Origin: Bacteroidota bacterium
GTDB taxonomy: Bacteria; Bacteroidota; Bacteroidia; AKYH767-A; 2013-40CM-41-45
DNA length: 64,000 nt
NCBI GenBank assembly: GCA_003389385.1
Contig: QQVM01000017.1
Location: forward strand, 289,634 to 353,633
Reading direction: 5' to 3'
This document shows, piece after piece, positions 1 to 8,753 of the stretch (positions are counted from its first letter, which is position 1; each line of letters starts with the position of its first letter). Both the position numbers and the translations under genes were made by a program. The notes under the pieces were generated by a model. That model searched no databases, was not told where the DNA came from, and worked only from the letters and a program-made list of their open reading frames with translations.

Positions 1-1
1 A

Positions 2-562
2 ATTTTCAATGCCTATACCTCTTTTGGAAAAGAGTTGGATTCACTGGCCGATATTGTAAGTTTTGGCTTTGTGCCCGGGGCTATTCTCTTTAAAATGCTT
101 CAGAATACGGAGCCTGAAACCTGGCCGCTGAGCGGAACCGCTGCGCAGTTAGTTCAGTTCATTCCGTTTACGGTGACGGTCTTTTCAGCTTTGCGTCTTG
201 CTAAGTTCAATACAGATACGCGACAAACCAGTTCTTTCATCGGCCTTCCCACCCCTGCAAATTCAATATTGATTTGTTCTCTTCCGATTGTTGCCATACA
301 ACAAGCAGGTGAGATTGGAGAACTGATTTCTTCGTTCTGGTTTATCATGACAATTGCCATTATCCTTTCTTTGCTGCTCGTTTCTGGATTAAAACTCATG
401 TCTCTTAAGCTGAAAAGCGCTACTTTTTCCGAAAATAAATACCGTTACATGCTTTTGATATTCACCCTGATTCTCGTTCCAATACTTCAATGGAGTTCAG
501 TTCCTGTAATTTTTGTGTTGTATATTTTCTTTTCTTTGCTCAGCGAAAAAGCTACGACCTGA
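2..562 (+). CDS. pssA: CDP-diacylglycerol--serine O-phosphatidyltransferase, 3' part (partial)
   Basis: The reading frame is open from the first bases of the window, so the gene is cut at its 5' end; about 187 codons remain. The CDP-alcohol phosphatidyltransferase active site normally reads D..DG..AR......G...D...D; the tail of it is visible here as FGKELDSLADIVSFGFVPG, while the first two Asp residues lie upstream of the window. Several hydrophobic segments follow, consistent with an inner-membrane enzyme making phosphatidylserine for phosphatidylethanolamine. The serine rather than glycerol-phosphate assignment rests on the ELDSLAD-VSFG-PG signature typical of Bacteroidota PssA. A TTG at 35 is in frame but is internal to the domain and not the real start. 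purS follows after 15 bases, probably co-transcribed. Confidence 0.85.
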   Translation: MFNAYTSFGKELDSLADIVSFGFVPGAILFKMLQNTEPETWPLSGTAAQLVQFIPFTVTVFSALRLAKFNTDTRQTSSFIGLPTPANSILICSLPIVAIQQAGEIGELISSFWFIMTIAIILSLLLVSGLKLMSLKLKSATFSENKYRYMLLIFTLILVPILQWSSVPVIFVLYIFFSLLSEKATT

Positions 563-577
563 TACAATTCCAAGAAT

Positions 578-829
578 ATGAAATTTACAGCTGAAATTGA
601 TGTAATGCCACTCAAAGCTTTGCTCGACCCTCAGGGCAAAGCGGTTAAACACGGATTGAAAAACATCGGACTCAGTACGATTGAGAATGTAAGGATAGGC
701 AAACACATTACAATTGAGATTGAAGCTTCAAACCGTGAAGAAGCACAGGTGAAAATTGAAGAAGCCTGTAAAAAACTTTTATCCAATCCGGTAATGGAAA
801 GTTACCACTTCAGCATATCTGAAAATTGA
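578..829 (+). CDS. purS: Phosphoribosylformylglycinamidine synthase subunit PurS
   Basis: An 83-residue protein with the PurS pattern: an N-terminal beta strand (KFTAEIDVMP), the segment LLDPQGKAVKHGLKNIGLSTIENVRIGK written here only in part (LDPQGKAV, GLKNIG), then a beta strand and a helix ending in LLSNPVMESY. Length is normal for the family. PurS bridges PurL and PurQ in the small-subunit type of FGAM synthase in cytosolic purine synthesis. No purL or purQ is adjacent, so the complex must be encoded elsewhere. It follows pssA by 15 bases and converges on lptB. Confidence 0.92.
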   Translation: MKFTAEIDVMPLKALLDPQGKAVKHGLKNIGLSTIENVRIGKHITIEIEASNREEAQVKIEEACKKLLSNPVMESYHFSISEN

Positions 830-842
830 AGTTCAAAAGAGC

Positions 843-1571
843 TTATCTCCTGAGTTCAAAACTCTGACCCAGGTAAACTTTTCTTACCTGCTCATCTGCA
901 GCCAGTTCTTCGGCTGTTCCTGCCTTTAAAATTCTTCCTTCGAACAGCAGATACGCGCGGTCGGTGATGCTTAAAGTCTCATGTACATTATGATCTGTAA
1001 TAAGGACTCCGATATTGCGCTCTTTGAGATGCGAGACTATTGATTGTATGTCTTCAACTGCGATTGGATCCACTCCTGCGAAGGGCTCATCCAGCAGAAT
1101 GAATTTTGGATCCACAGCAAGGGCACGTGCGATTTCTGTTCGCCTTCTTTCGCCGCCTGAAAGCAAATCTCCCCGATTGCGACGAATCCTTTGAAGACCG
1201 AATTCGTCCAGAAGGGATTCCAAACGTTTGTTTTGTTCATTCTTGTTAAGCGAAGTCATTTCCAGCACAGCACGAATATTATCTTCAACACTTAGTTTGC
1301 GAAATACTGAAGCTTCCTGGGCAAGGTAACCTATGCCCAGCTTGGCACGCTTGTACATGGGAAGATGAGTGATGTCCTTATCTTCAAGAAAAATATTTCC
1401 CGAATTAGGTTTGATCAGGCCTACAATCATGTAAAATGAAGTTGTCTTTCCTGCTCCATTCGGCCCAAGCAATCCGACAATTTCACCCTGCTTTACCTGG
1501 ATCGAAACATTGTCCACTACGGTCCTTTGCTTGTATTTCTTCACAAGATTTTCCGAACGAAGGCTGATCAT
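843..1571 (-). CDS. lptB: LPS export ABC transporter ATP-binding protein LptB
   Basis: A 242-residue ABC ATPase. Walker A GPNGAGKT lies at residues 36-43, the Q-loop near YLAQEASVF (84-90), signature LSGGE at 137-141, and Walker B ILLDEP at 158-163, followed by [10 protein letters not shown] containing the switch His. [18 protein letters not shown] and DEPFAGVDP are characteristic of LptB rather than of other ABC ATPases. LptB powers extraction of lipopolysaccharide from the inner membrane with LptFG, which are not in this window. The gene is last in a minus-strand run that also holds a KdsD-type isomerase, so two LPS functions sit together. It has a good own promoter just upstream. Confidence 0.93.
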   Translation of the reverse strand: MISLRSENLVKKYKQRTVVDNVSIQVKQGEIVGLLGPNGAGKTTSFYMIVGLIKPNSGNIFLEDKDITHLPMYKRAKLGIGYLAQEASVFRKLSVEDNIRAVLEMTSLNKNEQNKRLESLLDEFGLQRIRRNRGDLLSGGERRRTEIARALAVDPKFILLDEPFAGVDPIAVEDIQSIVSHLKERNIGVLITDHNVHETLSITDRAYLLFEGRILKAGTAEELAADEQVRKVYLGQSFELRR

Positions 1572-1600
1572 ATAAACTGGACTTGAATTTTAAATGTCTG

Positions 1601-1631
1601 CAAAGATGCAGATTCGATGCAATAAGCCAAA
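1601..1631 (-). promoter_or_regulatory. Promoter of lptB (Bacteroidota type)
   Basis: On the minus strand a TTTG at 1631-1628 is followed after exactly 19 bases by CATCTTTG (1608-1601), one mismatch from the -7 consensus TAnnTTTG. The predicted transcript start lies about 23 bases before the lptB ATG. The element lies just after the stop codon of the DUF5686 gene, so lptB can be transcribed independently of the upstream operon. Pattern match only. Confidence 0.55.
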
Positions 1632-1632
1632 A

Positions 1633-4125
1633 TCAGAATGCTATGGAAATTGTACCCATCAATGCTACTCTGGTCACATTCTGGTTTTCAAGATAGGACA
1701 GACGCCAGACATTGTCTACACGGAGTATTTTGAAAATATTTTCAACTCCTACACTCATTTCCACATAAGGCTTTCTGCCAAGGTTTGAGAAGGCGCCCGG
1801 ATCGGCAAGCAATTCCCTGTTTTTGGATGAGAGGCGACCCGTGACCGCGCTGATTGAAGCTACTTCCCTCCATTTCAACTTTCGCAGTGCAGGTATTCTG
1901 TCAAGAAAGATTCCTCCGAAATGATGTTCTGCTTTGAAGCTCATATATTCATCGCTCACGAATTCGTAGTAATTCATCAGGTTAAATGCCGTGCGATCAT
2001 ACACAAAAGAGTTGTTTCCCGGGTGAATAAATAGCAGCGGATAGGGAAGTGGCTGAAAAATCTTACCGATTTCCATGCTGAAACTGAACAAGCCAAAATT
2101 TCCAAGGTAGAGGTTGTCTTCGACACGAAACATCAGCTTGTCGTATTCGAAAGTGCTGTTCAGTATGTCACGCATTCCCCTGCTGTATAAGAGATTCAGC
2201 ACAGGATATTTTGTCCCAAGGGAAATTCTGTCCACCTTTCCGCTTACAAATCTCTCCTTGTATGCGAAACGCACATGAAGACAGAATTCTGAATTGTTAA
2301 GTGTCCTGCTTGAATCGCTCCTTCCGTCATTCAGGTAATATGTGAAATCAAGATTGCCAAGTGGATTGTATTCGGAATGCATAAGCATGATCCGGGTTGA
2401 TAAACCTGGAATCCATTCGTGCTCGAAATAAGCCTTTTGTCTGATTACATCGTTCAGTTTATCGCTGGGATTTCTTCTGAGAACAGTAGCGAAGACATTG
2501 TCATCAGCAAATGCATTGGGGCTTTTTCCTAATTGTTCGACGTCATTTTTATATTCAAGGCCTAAGTATTGCCGGGGCTGCTTGCTTGTGAAAAATCTTG
2601 CCTCTGCTCCGTGTTTGTACTTTTTATCTTTGATTCCGTAAGCCGCATATCCGCCAAGAACCAGTTTTGTGCTGAAATTGTTTCCTGTCTGTCCTCCAAA
2701 TCTCAGCCGCAGACCTTCAACCTCGTTGGCACTGATGAATTTATAAACCGGTCCAATCTCGAAAAGTCCCGCTTCAGTGTATCCAGTTGCGAGAACCCTG
2801 ACTACATTTGCGTAGCGCTTGTATGCTGGAATGGTCTTGATCGTGTCGATCATGGCGTAAATGCGCTTTTCATTATCGGACAAATCTTCACCACGTGCAC
2901 CGTCCCAGTATTCATCGCTTTTGGATGTTGAGTTCTCCTGAAAATCGATTTCTGTTCCTTTGTAAAATGAATCAGGCAGAGGAGAATTCAGTATGAAGTT
3001 TCGGTAATAAGTAGTTTTTCTGCCTATGAATCCTGTGGTTACTTTACTTTTTGTTTCTGTCGGTGCGAGATTAACAACCAGCACTTCTTTCTGAAGCATC
3101 CATTGCATGTCTGCTACATGGCAATAATCCTGAACAACCGCGAGATCCTCAATGAAATTAATGTTGGCATCAGGGCTTATTCGCATATTGAGTTTGCGAA
3201 TTGCAAAAGTAGTGTCATGCACCCAGATGTCTCCGTTGAAAGTAAGTTCCTGCTTTCTTCTCGGGAAAAACGTAATCTTATAGCACCATTTATTCTCTAT
3301 AAAGGCGCTGTCCATCAGCATGTACTTGTAATATATCTGTGAAAGTCCGGCCAAAGGACTCACAAATCCCTTCCCGAAAAGATAGATGTAATTGTCGTAA
3401 ATATTGATGTTTGAATATAAGTCGCCGAGATATTGGTTGACGGTTTGATTTTCCACTCCTGACACCTTGCTGGCCTTGATAACTTCTTTTTTCTGTTTGG
3501 GATTGTTTTTAAAATATACTTCGGATACTGTTTCCGACAGGAAGACCGGCAGAAAAGGTTTTTGATTTGTAGCGTTAGTGTCTGTGTAATCAAAAATAAA
3601 ATCAAATGGACGAAAGAGTTTTTTATTTCTGAATTTCTCAGTGATGTTGTTGATGTCGAACTCAAGCTTGTTGTATACCTCATATTGAAAGGAGTTGAGG
3701 CCTTCCCGGTCATTGTCAGGCTTGTGCTCCTGCACCTTTCTCATCAGTATTAGTGCGGGATTTTCTCCGGCTCTTATCACCACTTCAGGAAGATCAAATT
3801 TGTTTTGTCTCAGTGCAATCTCCATTTCCTGCACTTTGCCTCGCCGAACTGGAAGTGTTTCGGTCAGATATCCGACAAAAGAAACTCTGATGCTATCGGC
3901 CGGCAAATGAGTGCTAAGCTCAAACTTACCGTCAATATCACTCGTGGTTCCTGAAGGTGTCCCTACAAAAATGATGGCTGCAAATGGTACAGGTTCTTTG
4001 GTGAGCGGATCAATAATTTTGCCTCTGACAATAGTATGTTGGGCTGATAATGCAAAAGGAAACAGTACGCTTATGCTAAGCGAAAAAATAAAGCGTGTCA
4101 ACTGTATCCTGATGCTTTTCTTCAT
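1633..4125 (-). CDS. DUF5686 / CarboxypepD-regulatory-like outer-membrane protein
   Basis: An 830-residue protein with a signal peptide (residues about 1-28, ending ALSAQ). It has an N-terminal CarboxypepD_reg-like beta sandwich (about 30-115: VRGKIIDPLTKEPVPFAAI, GTTSDIDGKFELS) and a long beta-rich region ending in VALMGTISIAF, as in outer-membrane barrels. The arrangement matches the DUF5686 family common in Bacteroidota, whose function is not established. Its start overlaps the stop of the decarboxylase gene by four bases, so translation is coupled. It might be a non-TonB barrel with a surface or periplasmic accessory domain; I infer no substrate. Confidence 0.8.
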   Translation of the reverse strand: MKKSIRIQLTRFIFSLSISVLFPFALSAQHTIVRGKIIDPLTKEPVPFAAIIFVGTPSGTTSDIDGKFELSTHLPADSIRVSFVGYLTETLPVRRGKVQEMEIALRQNKFDLPEVVIRAGENPALILMRKVQEHKPDNDREGLNSFQYEVYNKLEFDINNITEKFRNKKLFRPFDFIFDYTDTNATNQKPFLPVFLSETVSEVYFKNNPKQKKEVIKASKVSGVENQTVNQYLGDLYSNINIYDNYIYLFGKGFVSPLAGLSQIYYKYMLMDSAFIENKWCYKITFFPRRKQELTFNGDIWVHDTTFAIRKLNMRISPDANINFIEDLAVVQDYCHVADMQWMLQKEVLVVNLAPTETKSKVTTGFIGRKTTYYRNFILNSPLPDSFYKGTEIDFQENSTSKSDEYWDGARGEDLSDNEKRIYAMIDTIKTIPAYKRYANVVRVLATGYTEAGLFEIGPVYKFISANEVEGLRLRFGGQTGNNFSTKLVLGGYAAYGIKDKKYKHGAEARFFTSKQPRQYLGLEYKNDVEQLGKSPNAFADDNVFATVLRRNPSDKLNDVIRQKAYFEHEWIPGLSTRIMLMHSEYNPLGNLDFTYYLNDGRSDSSRTLNNSEFCLHVRFAYKERFVSGKVDRISLGTKYPVLNLLYSRGMRDILNSTFEYDKLMFRVEDNLYLGNFGLFSFSMEIGKIFQPLPYPLLFIHPGNNSFVYDRTAFNLMNYYEFVSDEYMSFKAEHHFGGIFLDRIPALRKLKWREVASISAVTGRLSSKNRELLADPGAFSNLGRKPYVEMSVGVENIFKILRVDNVWRLSYLENQNVTRVALMGTISIAF

Positions 4126-4469
4126 TTGTTGCGGTTTAATTCATCCCAGAATTCTACAGCCCTGCGCAGGTGTGGAATCACGATCGTGCCTCCCACTATG
4201 TTTGCGATTGCAAAAACTTCAAACAATTCTTTTTCACTGATTCCAGTATCATGACATTTTTCTATGTGATAACGTATGCAGTCGTCACACCTTAATACCA
4301 TTGAAGCGACCAGGCCAAGCATTTCTTTTGTCTTGACATCAAGTGCGCCATCCGTGTAAGTATTTGTGTCAAGGTTGAAGAGTCTTTTTATAACCAGGTT
4401 GTCTGCACTCAGGATTCTCTCGTTCATCCTGGTTCTGTAATCATTGAATTCTTCGACTTGTGACTTCAT
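4122..4469 (-). CDS. Carboxymuconolactone decarboxylase / AhpD-like protein
   Basis: A 115-residue all-helical protein of the CMD family. The redox pair C61-x-x-C64 sits in VLRCDDCIRYHIEKC with the following His at 68, the arrangement of the AhpD-type active site, so a peroxidase or thiol-disulfide role is more likely than decarboxylation. Length fits the single-domain family. It lies 21 bases after tatC and overlaps the next gene by four bases. The same neighbours (KdsD-type isomerase, TatC, this protein, LptB) recur in other Bacteroidota as I recall. Substrate unknown. Confidence 0.85.
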   Translation of the reverse strand: MKSQVEEFNDYRTRMNERILSADNLVIKRLFNLDTNTYTDGALDVKTKEMLGLVASMVLRCDDCIRYHIEKCHDTGISEKELFEVFAIANIVGGTIVIPHLRRAVEFWDELNRNK

Positions 4470-4490
4470 TGGAATTGGGTTTAATAATAA

Positions 4491-5309
4491 TCAGACCTGT
4501 TGTTTTTTTACTACATATGCGCTCACGAATATGCTCAGTTCATAGAGCACATAGAGTGGAATGGCAACCAGCATCAGAGTAGTGGCATCTGATGTTGGTG
4601 TAATGACGGCAGCGAGAATCAGGATAATCACAACAGCGTGCCTGCGGTAGGTTCTCATGAAGGTCGGATTGAGAATTCCGATCTTGGAAAGGAAGTAGAC
4701 GATAATCGGCAGTTCGAAAATTATTCCGGAAATTATGGTCATCGTCGTTATAGTGGAAATGAACGAGCTCAGGGTAATTGTATTTTTCACAGATTCACTG
4801 ACCTGGTAGCTTCCGAGGAAGTTGATAGTCATTGGTGAAATAACATAGTAACCGAATAAAACACCGCACAGAAATAGGAAGGATGTGTAAAACACAATTC
4901 CTCTTGCGTATCTTCTTTCTTGTTTGTGTAGTGCGGGTTTGATAAACCTCCATAATTCCCAGATGATATACGGGAAAGCGCAAACGAAGCCACCAATAAA
5001 CGCTACCCACATATGAGTGGTGAATTGGGCTGACAGGTCTGTGCTGATAAGTACAAAAGGTATTTCTCTGATGCAAAAATCTTCACCCAGGTTCATCCAC
5101 AAAGCAATCTTGCAAAGTTGACGGTAGGTGAAGAAATCCGGATTTTTCGGAGCCAGAAGCACCTCGTCGAAAACAAATTCTTTGAAAGCGAACAATGCAA
5201 TGGCGAAAACCATCAGCACTGATACTGAACGTACAAGATGCCAGCGCAATTCCTCAAGATGACCAAGGAAAGTCATCTCGGCCTGAGGATTCTCCGAGTC
5301 AGATTTCAT
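4491..5309 (-). CDS. tatC: Sec-independent protein translocase TatC
   Basis: About 272 residues from the ATG at 5309; the frame extends to a TTG at 5339, but the ATG places the conserved FLGHLEELRWHLVRS motif near residue 12, as expected. Six hydrophobic segments follow, with the conserved FVCAFPYIIWELWRFIKPAL loop and a Pro-containing segment near the C-terminus (AVITPTSDATT). TatC is the twin-arginine signal receptor in the inner membrane. A large first periplasmic loop with two Cys (LCKIALW, DFCIREI) is typical of Bacteroidota versions. No tatA is adjacent. Confidence 0.93.
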   Translation of the reverse strand: MKSDSENPQAEMTFLGHLEELRWHLVRSVSVLMVFAIALFAFKEFVFDEVLLAPKNPDFFTYRQLCKIALWMNLGEDFCIREIPFVLISTDLSAQFTTHMWVAFIGGFVCAFPYIIWELWRFIKPALHKQERRYARGIVFYTSFLFLCGVLFGYYVISPMTINFLGSYQVSESVKNTITLSSFISTITTMTIISGIIFELPIIVYFLSKIGILNPTFMRTYRRHAVVIILILAAVITPTSDATTLMLVAIPLYVLYELSIFVSAYVVKKQQV

Positions 5310-5389
5310 GATGGAAGTAAAAATAATTGAATCTGTCAAGGGGATTACTCGCAGATGGCGAAAATTATCACCTCCTGACTATTAAGAAA

Positions 5390-6355
5390 TCAGATGATTC
5401 CTTCCCGAATAAGATCATGGATGTGAATCATGCCCACATATTTTTCCTTGTCCTTTACAAGGAGTTGGGAAATATTATTTTCGTTCATCACATTCAATGC
5501 GTCTGCTGCCATGGCGTCTTTGTCTATGGTTTTCGGATTCTCGCTCATGATCATCCGGGCTTTGATGCTTTCAAACTTATTCGAGTTAAGTAGCATTCTT
5601 CTCAAATCTCCGTCTGTAATCACTCCGATGATTTTATCTTTTTCCAGGACAGCTGCTGCGCCAAGGCGCTTACTGGAAATTTCAACAATCACTTTCTTTA
5701 TGTCATCGTCAGGTCCCACTGATGGAGCGGCATTTCCGGGATAAATATCCTTCACTTTAAGGTAAAGTTTCTTGCCCAGTGAACCACCCGGGTGATACTT
5801 GGCAAAATCTTTAGGAGAGAAACCGCGTAAATCGAGAAGGCATACAGCAAGGGCATCACCCATGGCCATCTGCGCGACTGTGGAGCTTGTAGGGGCAAGA
5901 TTATTCGGACATGCCTCTTGCTCAACGGTAGTGTTCAGGACAATATCTGAATGACGTGCGAGATATGAAGCGACATTGCCGGTCATCCCGATAAGTTTGT
6001 TTCCCCAGTTTTTCAAAAGAGGGATCAGTACCTTAATTTCAGAAGTGTCGCCGCTTTTAGATATGCAAAGAATGATGTCGTTTTGTTGAATGTTACCCAG
6101 ATCACCGTGAATGGCATCCGCAGCATGCATGAATATAGAAGGAGTGCCTGTTGAATTTAATGTCGCAACAATTTTCTGCCCGATGATTGCGCTTTTTCCT
6201 ATGCCAGTAACCACCACTCTTCCTTTTGAAGCATAAATCTGGTTCACACACTCGGCAAACTGATCGTCGATAAAATTTTTCAACCCGGCTATTGATGCGC
6301 TTTCTATCTCCAGCGTCTTCAAAGCCAATGTTTTAATTTTGTCCTGTTTCTTCAA
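5390..6355 (-). CDS. kdsD: KpsF/GutQ (KdsD) family arabinose-5-phosphate isomerase
   Basis: A 321-residue protein with an N-terminal SIS domain (about 30-190: VVVTGIGKSAIIGQKI, HGDLGNI, CISKSGDTSEI) and two C-terminal CBS domains (about 205-321). This is the standard KdsD architecture and length. The enzyme makes arabinose 5-phosphate for Kdo, the inner-core LPS sugar, which fits lptB downstream. The first codon of the frame is TTG; the upstream in-frame stop is close and no ATG occurs before it, so TTG is the likely start. It is divergent from recQ and first in the isomerase-tatC-CMD-DUF5686-lptB run. Confidence 0.9.
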   Translation of the reverse strand: MKKQDKIKTLALKTLEIESASIAGLKNFIDDQFAECVNQIYASKGRVVVTGIGKSAIIGQKIVATLNSTGTPSIFMHAADAIHGDLGNIQQNDIILCISKSGDTSEIKVLIPLLKNWGNKLIGMTGNVASYLARHSDIVLNTTVEQEACPNNLAPTSSTVAQMAMGDALAVCLLDLRGFSPKDFAKYHPGGSLGKKLYLKVKDIYPGNAAPSVGPDDDIKKVIVEISSKRLGAAAVLEKDKIIGVITDGDLRRMLLNSNKFESIKARMIMSENPKTIDKDAMAADALNVMNENNISQLLVKDKEKYVGMIHIHDLIREGII

Positions 6356-6488
6356 TGTTGGAAAATTTTTTGGTGAATGTAGCGTTTGGCATTAGCTTAT
6401 TTGGCAAAATTATTTATTTTTATTGTCGAATCATGCGGGGGGATTCAACTAAATTGCAAGTTAAATAACTAAAAATAAAGACATTACT

Positions 6489-8681
6489 ATGTTAGTGGCG
6501 GAGAAGCCTTTGAAGACCTACTTACAGAAATACTTCGGGTTTGATAAATTCAAGGGTGAACAGGAAGATATTATTAAGAACGTTCTATCAGGCAAGGACA
6601 CATTTGTGATTATGCCGACCGGTGGCGGGAAATCCATGTGTTATCAGCTTCCTTCTCTCATCATGGAAGGAACTGCAGTGGTGGTTTCTCCCTTAATTGC
6701 ACTGATGAAGAATCAGGTTGATGCCATGCGTGGCTTCAGCAATGAGAATGGAGTTGCACACTTTTTAAACTCATCTCTCAACAAAGGCGAGATCGCCACG
6801 GTGAAGGATGATATCAAGAGAGGACGGACTAAATTATTATATGTCGCACCTGAATCACTTACCAAGGAAGAAAACATTGAGTTTTTAAAGAATGTGAATG
6901 TATCATTCTTTGCGATTGATGAAGCACATTGCATTTCTGAATGGGGGCATGATTTCAGGCCAGAATACCGACGCTTGAGACCCATCATGGAAGCAATTGG
7001 CAAAGTTCCGGTGATAGCCCTTACAGCCACAGCTACTCCAAAGGTTCAGCTCGACATACAGAAAAATCTTGGCATGATGGACGCTACTGTGTACAAGGCT
7101 TCCTTCAACCGTGCCAATCTTTATTATGAAGTAAGACCCAAGCTTGATGTTGCCAAGGAAATCATTAAATTCATTAAACAAAATAGCGGCAAATCCGGAA
7201 TCATTTATTGTCTCAGCCGCAAGAAAGTGGAGGAGATTGCCTCGATACTTTCAGTGAATGGCATCAAGGCATTGCCTTATCATGCAGGCCTGGAAGCTGC
7301 TGTACGAGCCAAGACACAGGATAAATTCCTGATGGAAGACATTGATGTAATTGTCGCAACGATCGCCTTCGGCATGGGAATTGACAAGCCGGATGTACGC
7401 TTTGTTATTCACCATGATATCCCCAAAAGCCTTGAAGGATATTACCAGGAAACGGGGCGTGCCGGCAGGGATGGCAGGGAAGGGAAATGTCTCACTTTCT
7501 ACAGCTACAAGGATATAGAGAAACTTGAGAAGTTCATGAAAGGGAAGCCTGTAGCAGAACAGGAAGTGGGGAAACAACTGCTTCTCGAAACTGTAGGTTA
7601 TGCTGAAACTTCAGTTTGCAGACGAAAAGTGCTGCTGAATTATTTCGGAGAAAACTACACTGAAACTGATTGTAAAAATTGCGATAACTGCCTTCATCCT
7701 AAAAAGAGTTTTGACGGACAAGAGGAGGTTTGCACTGTCCTTGAGACTGTGATTGCCGTGAAAGAAAAATTCGCGATGGATCACATAGTGAATGTAATAA
7801 CTGGCAAGGAGGAAAATGCAGTAAAGCTGCATGGACATGATCAGCTCGAGATTTTCGGCGAAGGAGAAGAGCATGATCCTAAATACTGGATCGCCATAGT
7901 AAGGCAATCTCTTCTTGAAGGTCTTTTATCCAAGGATATTGAAACCTACGGAACATTAAAGATTACTGACAAGGGTCGAGCGTTTCTGAAAAAGCCTGTT
8001 AAAATCCTCATGGTCGAGGACAAAGATTACAGCAACACTGAAAGCGATGATGACGAAGAGTTCAGCGGCGGGGGCGGTTCCGCTCCGGCAGATCCGGAGC
8101 TTTTTGCTGCACTCAAGGATCTGCGAAAGAAAATAGCCAAACAGAAAAATGTTCCTCCCTTTGTCGTTTTCCAGGATCCCTCTCTGGAGGAAATGGCCAT
8201 ACAATATCCCATAACGATTGAAGAGTTGAAGAACATTTCCGGTGTGGGATCAGGAAAAGCAGCCAAGTTTGGTAAGCCATTCGTTGAGCTCATTGAAAAG
8301 TATGTAGAGGAAAATGAAATTGAAAGACCGATGGATCTCGTAGTGAAATCGGTAGTAAATAAAAGCGGACTTAAGGTTTATCTCATCCAGAATATCGACC
8401 GAAAAATTTCATTGCATGACATGGTCAAAGCCAAGGGGATTAACTTTAGTGATCTGTTAGGGGAGATAGAAAGTATTGTGGCCTCAGGCACTCGTCTCGA
8501 CCTGAACTATTATATCAATGAAGTGATTGATCAGGACAGGCAGGAGGAAGTTTTTGATTATTTCAAAACTGCTGAAACTGACTCAGCAGAAGACGCGATG
8601 AAGGAACTGGGCGAAAATGATTATTCGCTGGATGATATCAGACTGATGCGCATCAAATTCCTCAGTGAAATGGGTAATTGA
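6489..8681 (+). CDS. recQ: ATP-dependent DNA helicase RecQ
   Basis: 730 residues. Helicase motif I MPTGGGKS at 42-49, the DEAH box in AIDEAHCISEWGHDFRPEYR near 145, motif VI in YYQETGRAGRDG, then the RecQ zinc-binding segment with Cys in SVCRRKVLLNYFG and DCKNCDNC, a winged-helix RQC domain and one HRDC domain (about 535-610, IEELKNISGVGSGKAAKFG). A further C-terminal segment of about 110 residues, as in other Bacteroidota RecQ proteins, extends past HRDC. The enzyme unwinds DNA 3'-5' in recombination and fork repair. It ends at a good hairpin terminator. Confidence 0.95.
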   Translation: MLVAEKPLKTYLQKYFGFDKFKGEQEDIIKNVLSGKDTFVIMPTGGGKSMCYQLPSLIMEGTAVVVSPLIALMKNQVDAMRGFSNENGVAHFLNSSLNKGEIATVKDDIKRGRTKLLYVAPESLTKEENIEFLKNVNVSFFAIDEAHCISEWGHDFRPEYRRLRPIMEAIGKVPVIALTATATPKVQLDIQKNLGMMDATVYKASFNRANLYYEVRPKLDVAKEIIKFIKQNSGKSGIIYCLSRKKVEEIASILSVNGIKALPYHAGLEAAVRAKTQDKFLMEDIDVIVATIAFGMGIDKPDVRFVIHHDIPKSLEGYYQETGRAGRDGREGKCLTFYSYKDIEKLEKFMKGKPVAEQEVGKQLLLETVGYAETSVCRRKVLLNYFGENYTETDCKNCDNCLHPKKSFDGQEEVCTVLETVIAVKEKFAMDHIVNVITGKEENAVKLHGHDQLEIFGEGEEHDPKYWIAIVRQSLLEGLLSKDIETYGTLKITDKGRAFLKKPVKILMVEDKDYSNTESDDDEEFSGGGGSAPADPELFAALKDLRKKIAKQKNVPPFVVFQDPSLEEMAIQYPITIEELKNISGVGSGKAAKFGKPFVELIEKYVEENEIERPMDLVVKSVVNKSGLKVYLIQNIDRKISLHDMVKAKGINFSDLLGEIESIVASGTRLDLNYYINEVIDQDRQEEVFDYFKTAETDSAEDAMKELGENDYSLDDIRLMRIKFLSEMGN

Positions 8682-8730
8682 TTGCCTCAAAATCAATCCA
8701 TCTAATTTTATTTTAAAATGTGCAGTGTTG

Positions 8731-8753
8731 ATCAGTTTAGCAAACTGATTTTT
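8731..8753 (+). terminator. Terminator of recQ, inside the end of the convergent gene
   Basis: Perfect 8-bp stem ATCAGTTT / AAACTGAT with a 3-base AGC loop, followed by five T. It lies 50 bases after the recQ stop and overlaps the last codons and stop of the convergent 1446-residue gene, so the same bases code for protein and terminate recQ. Confidence 0.75.
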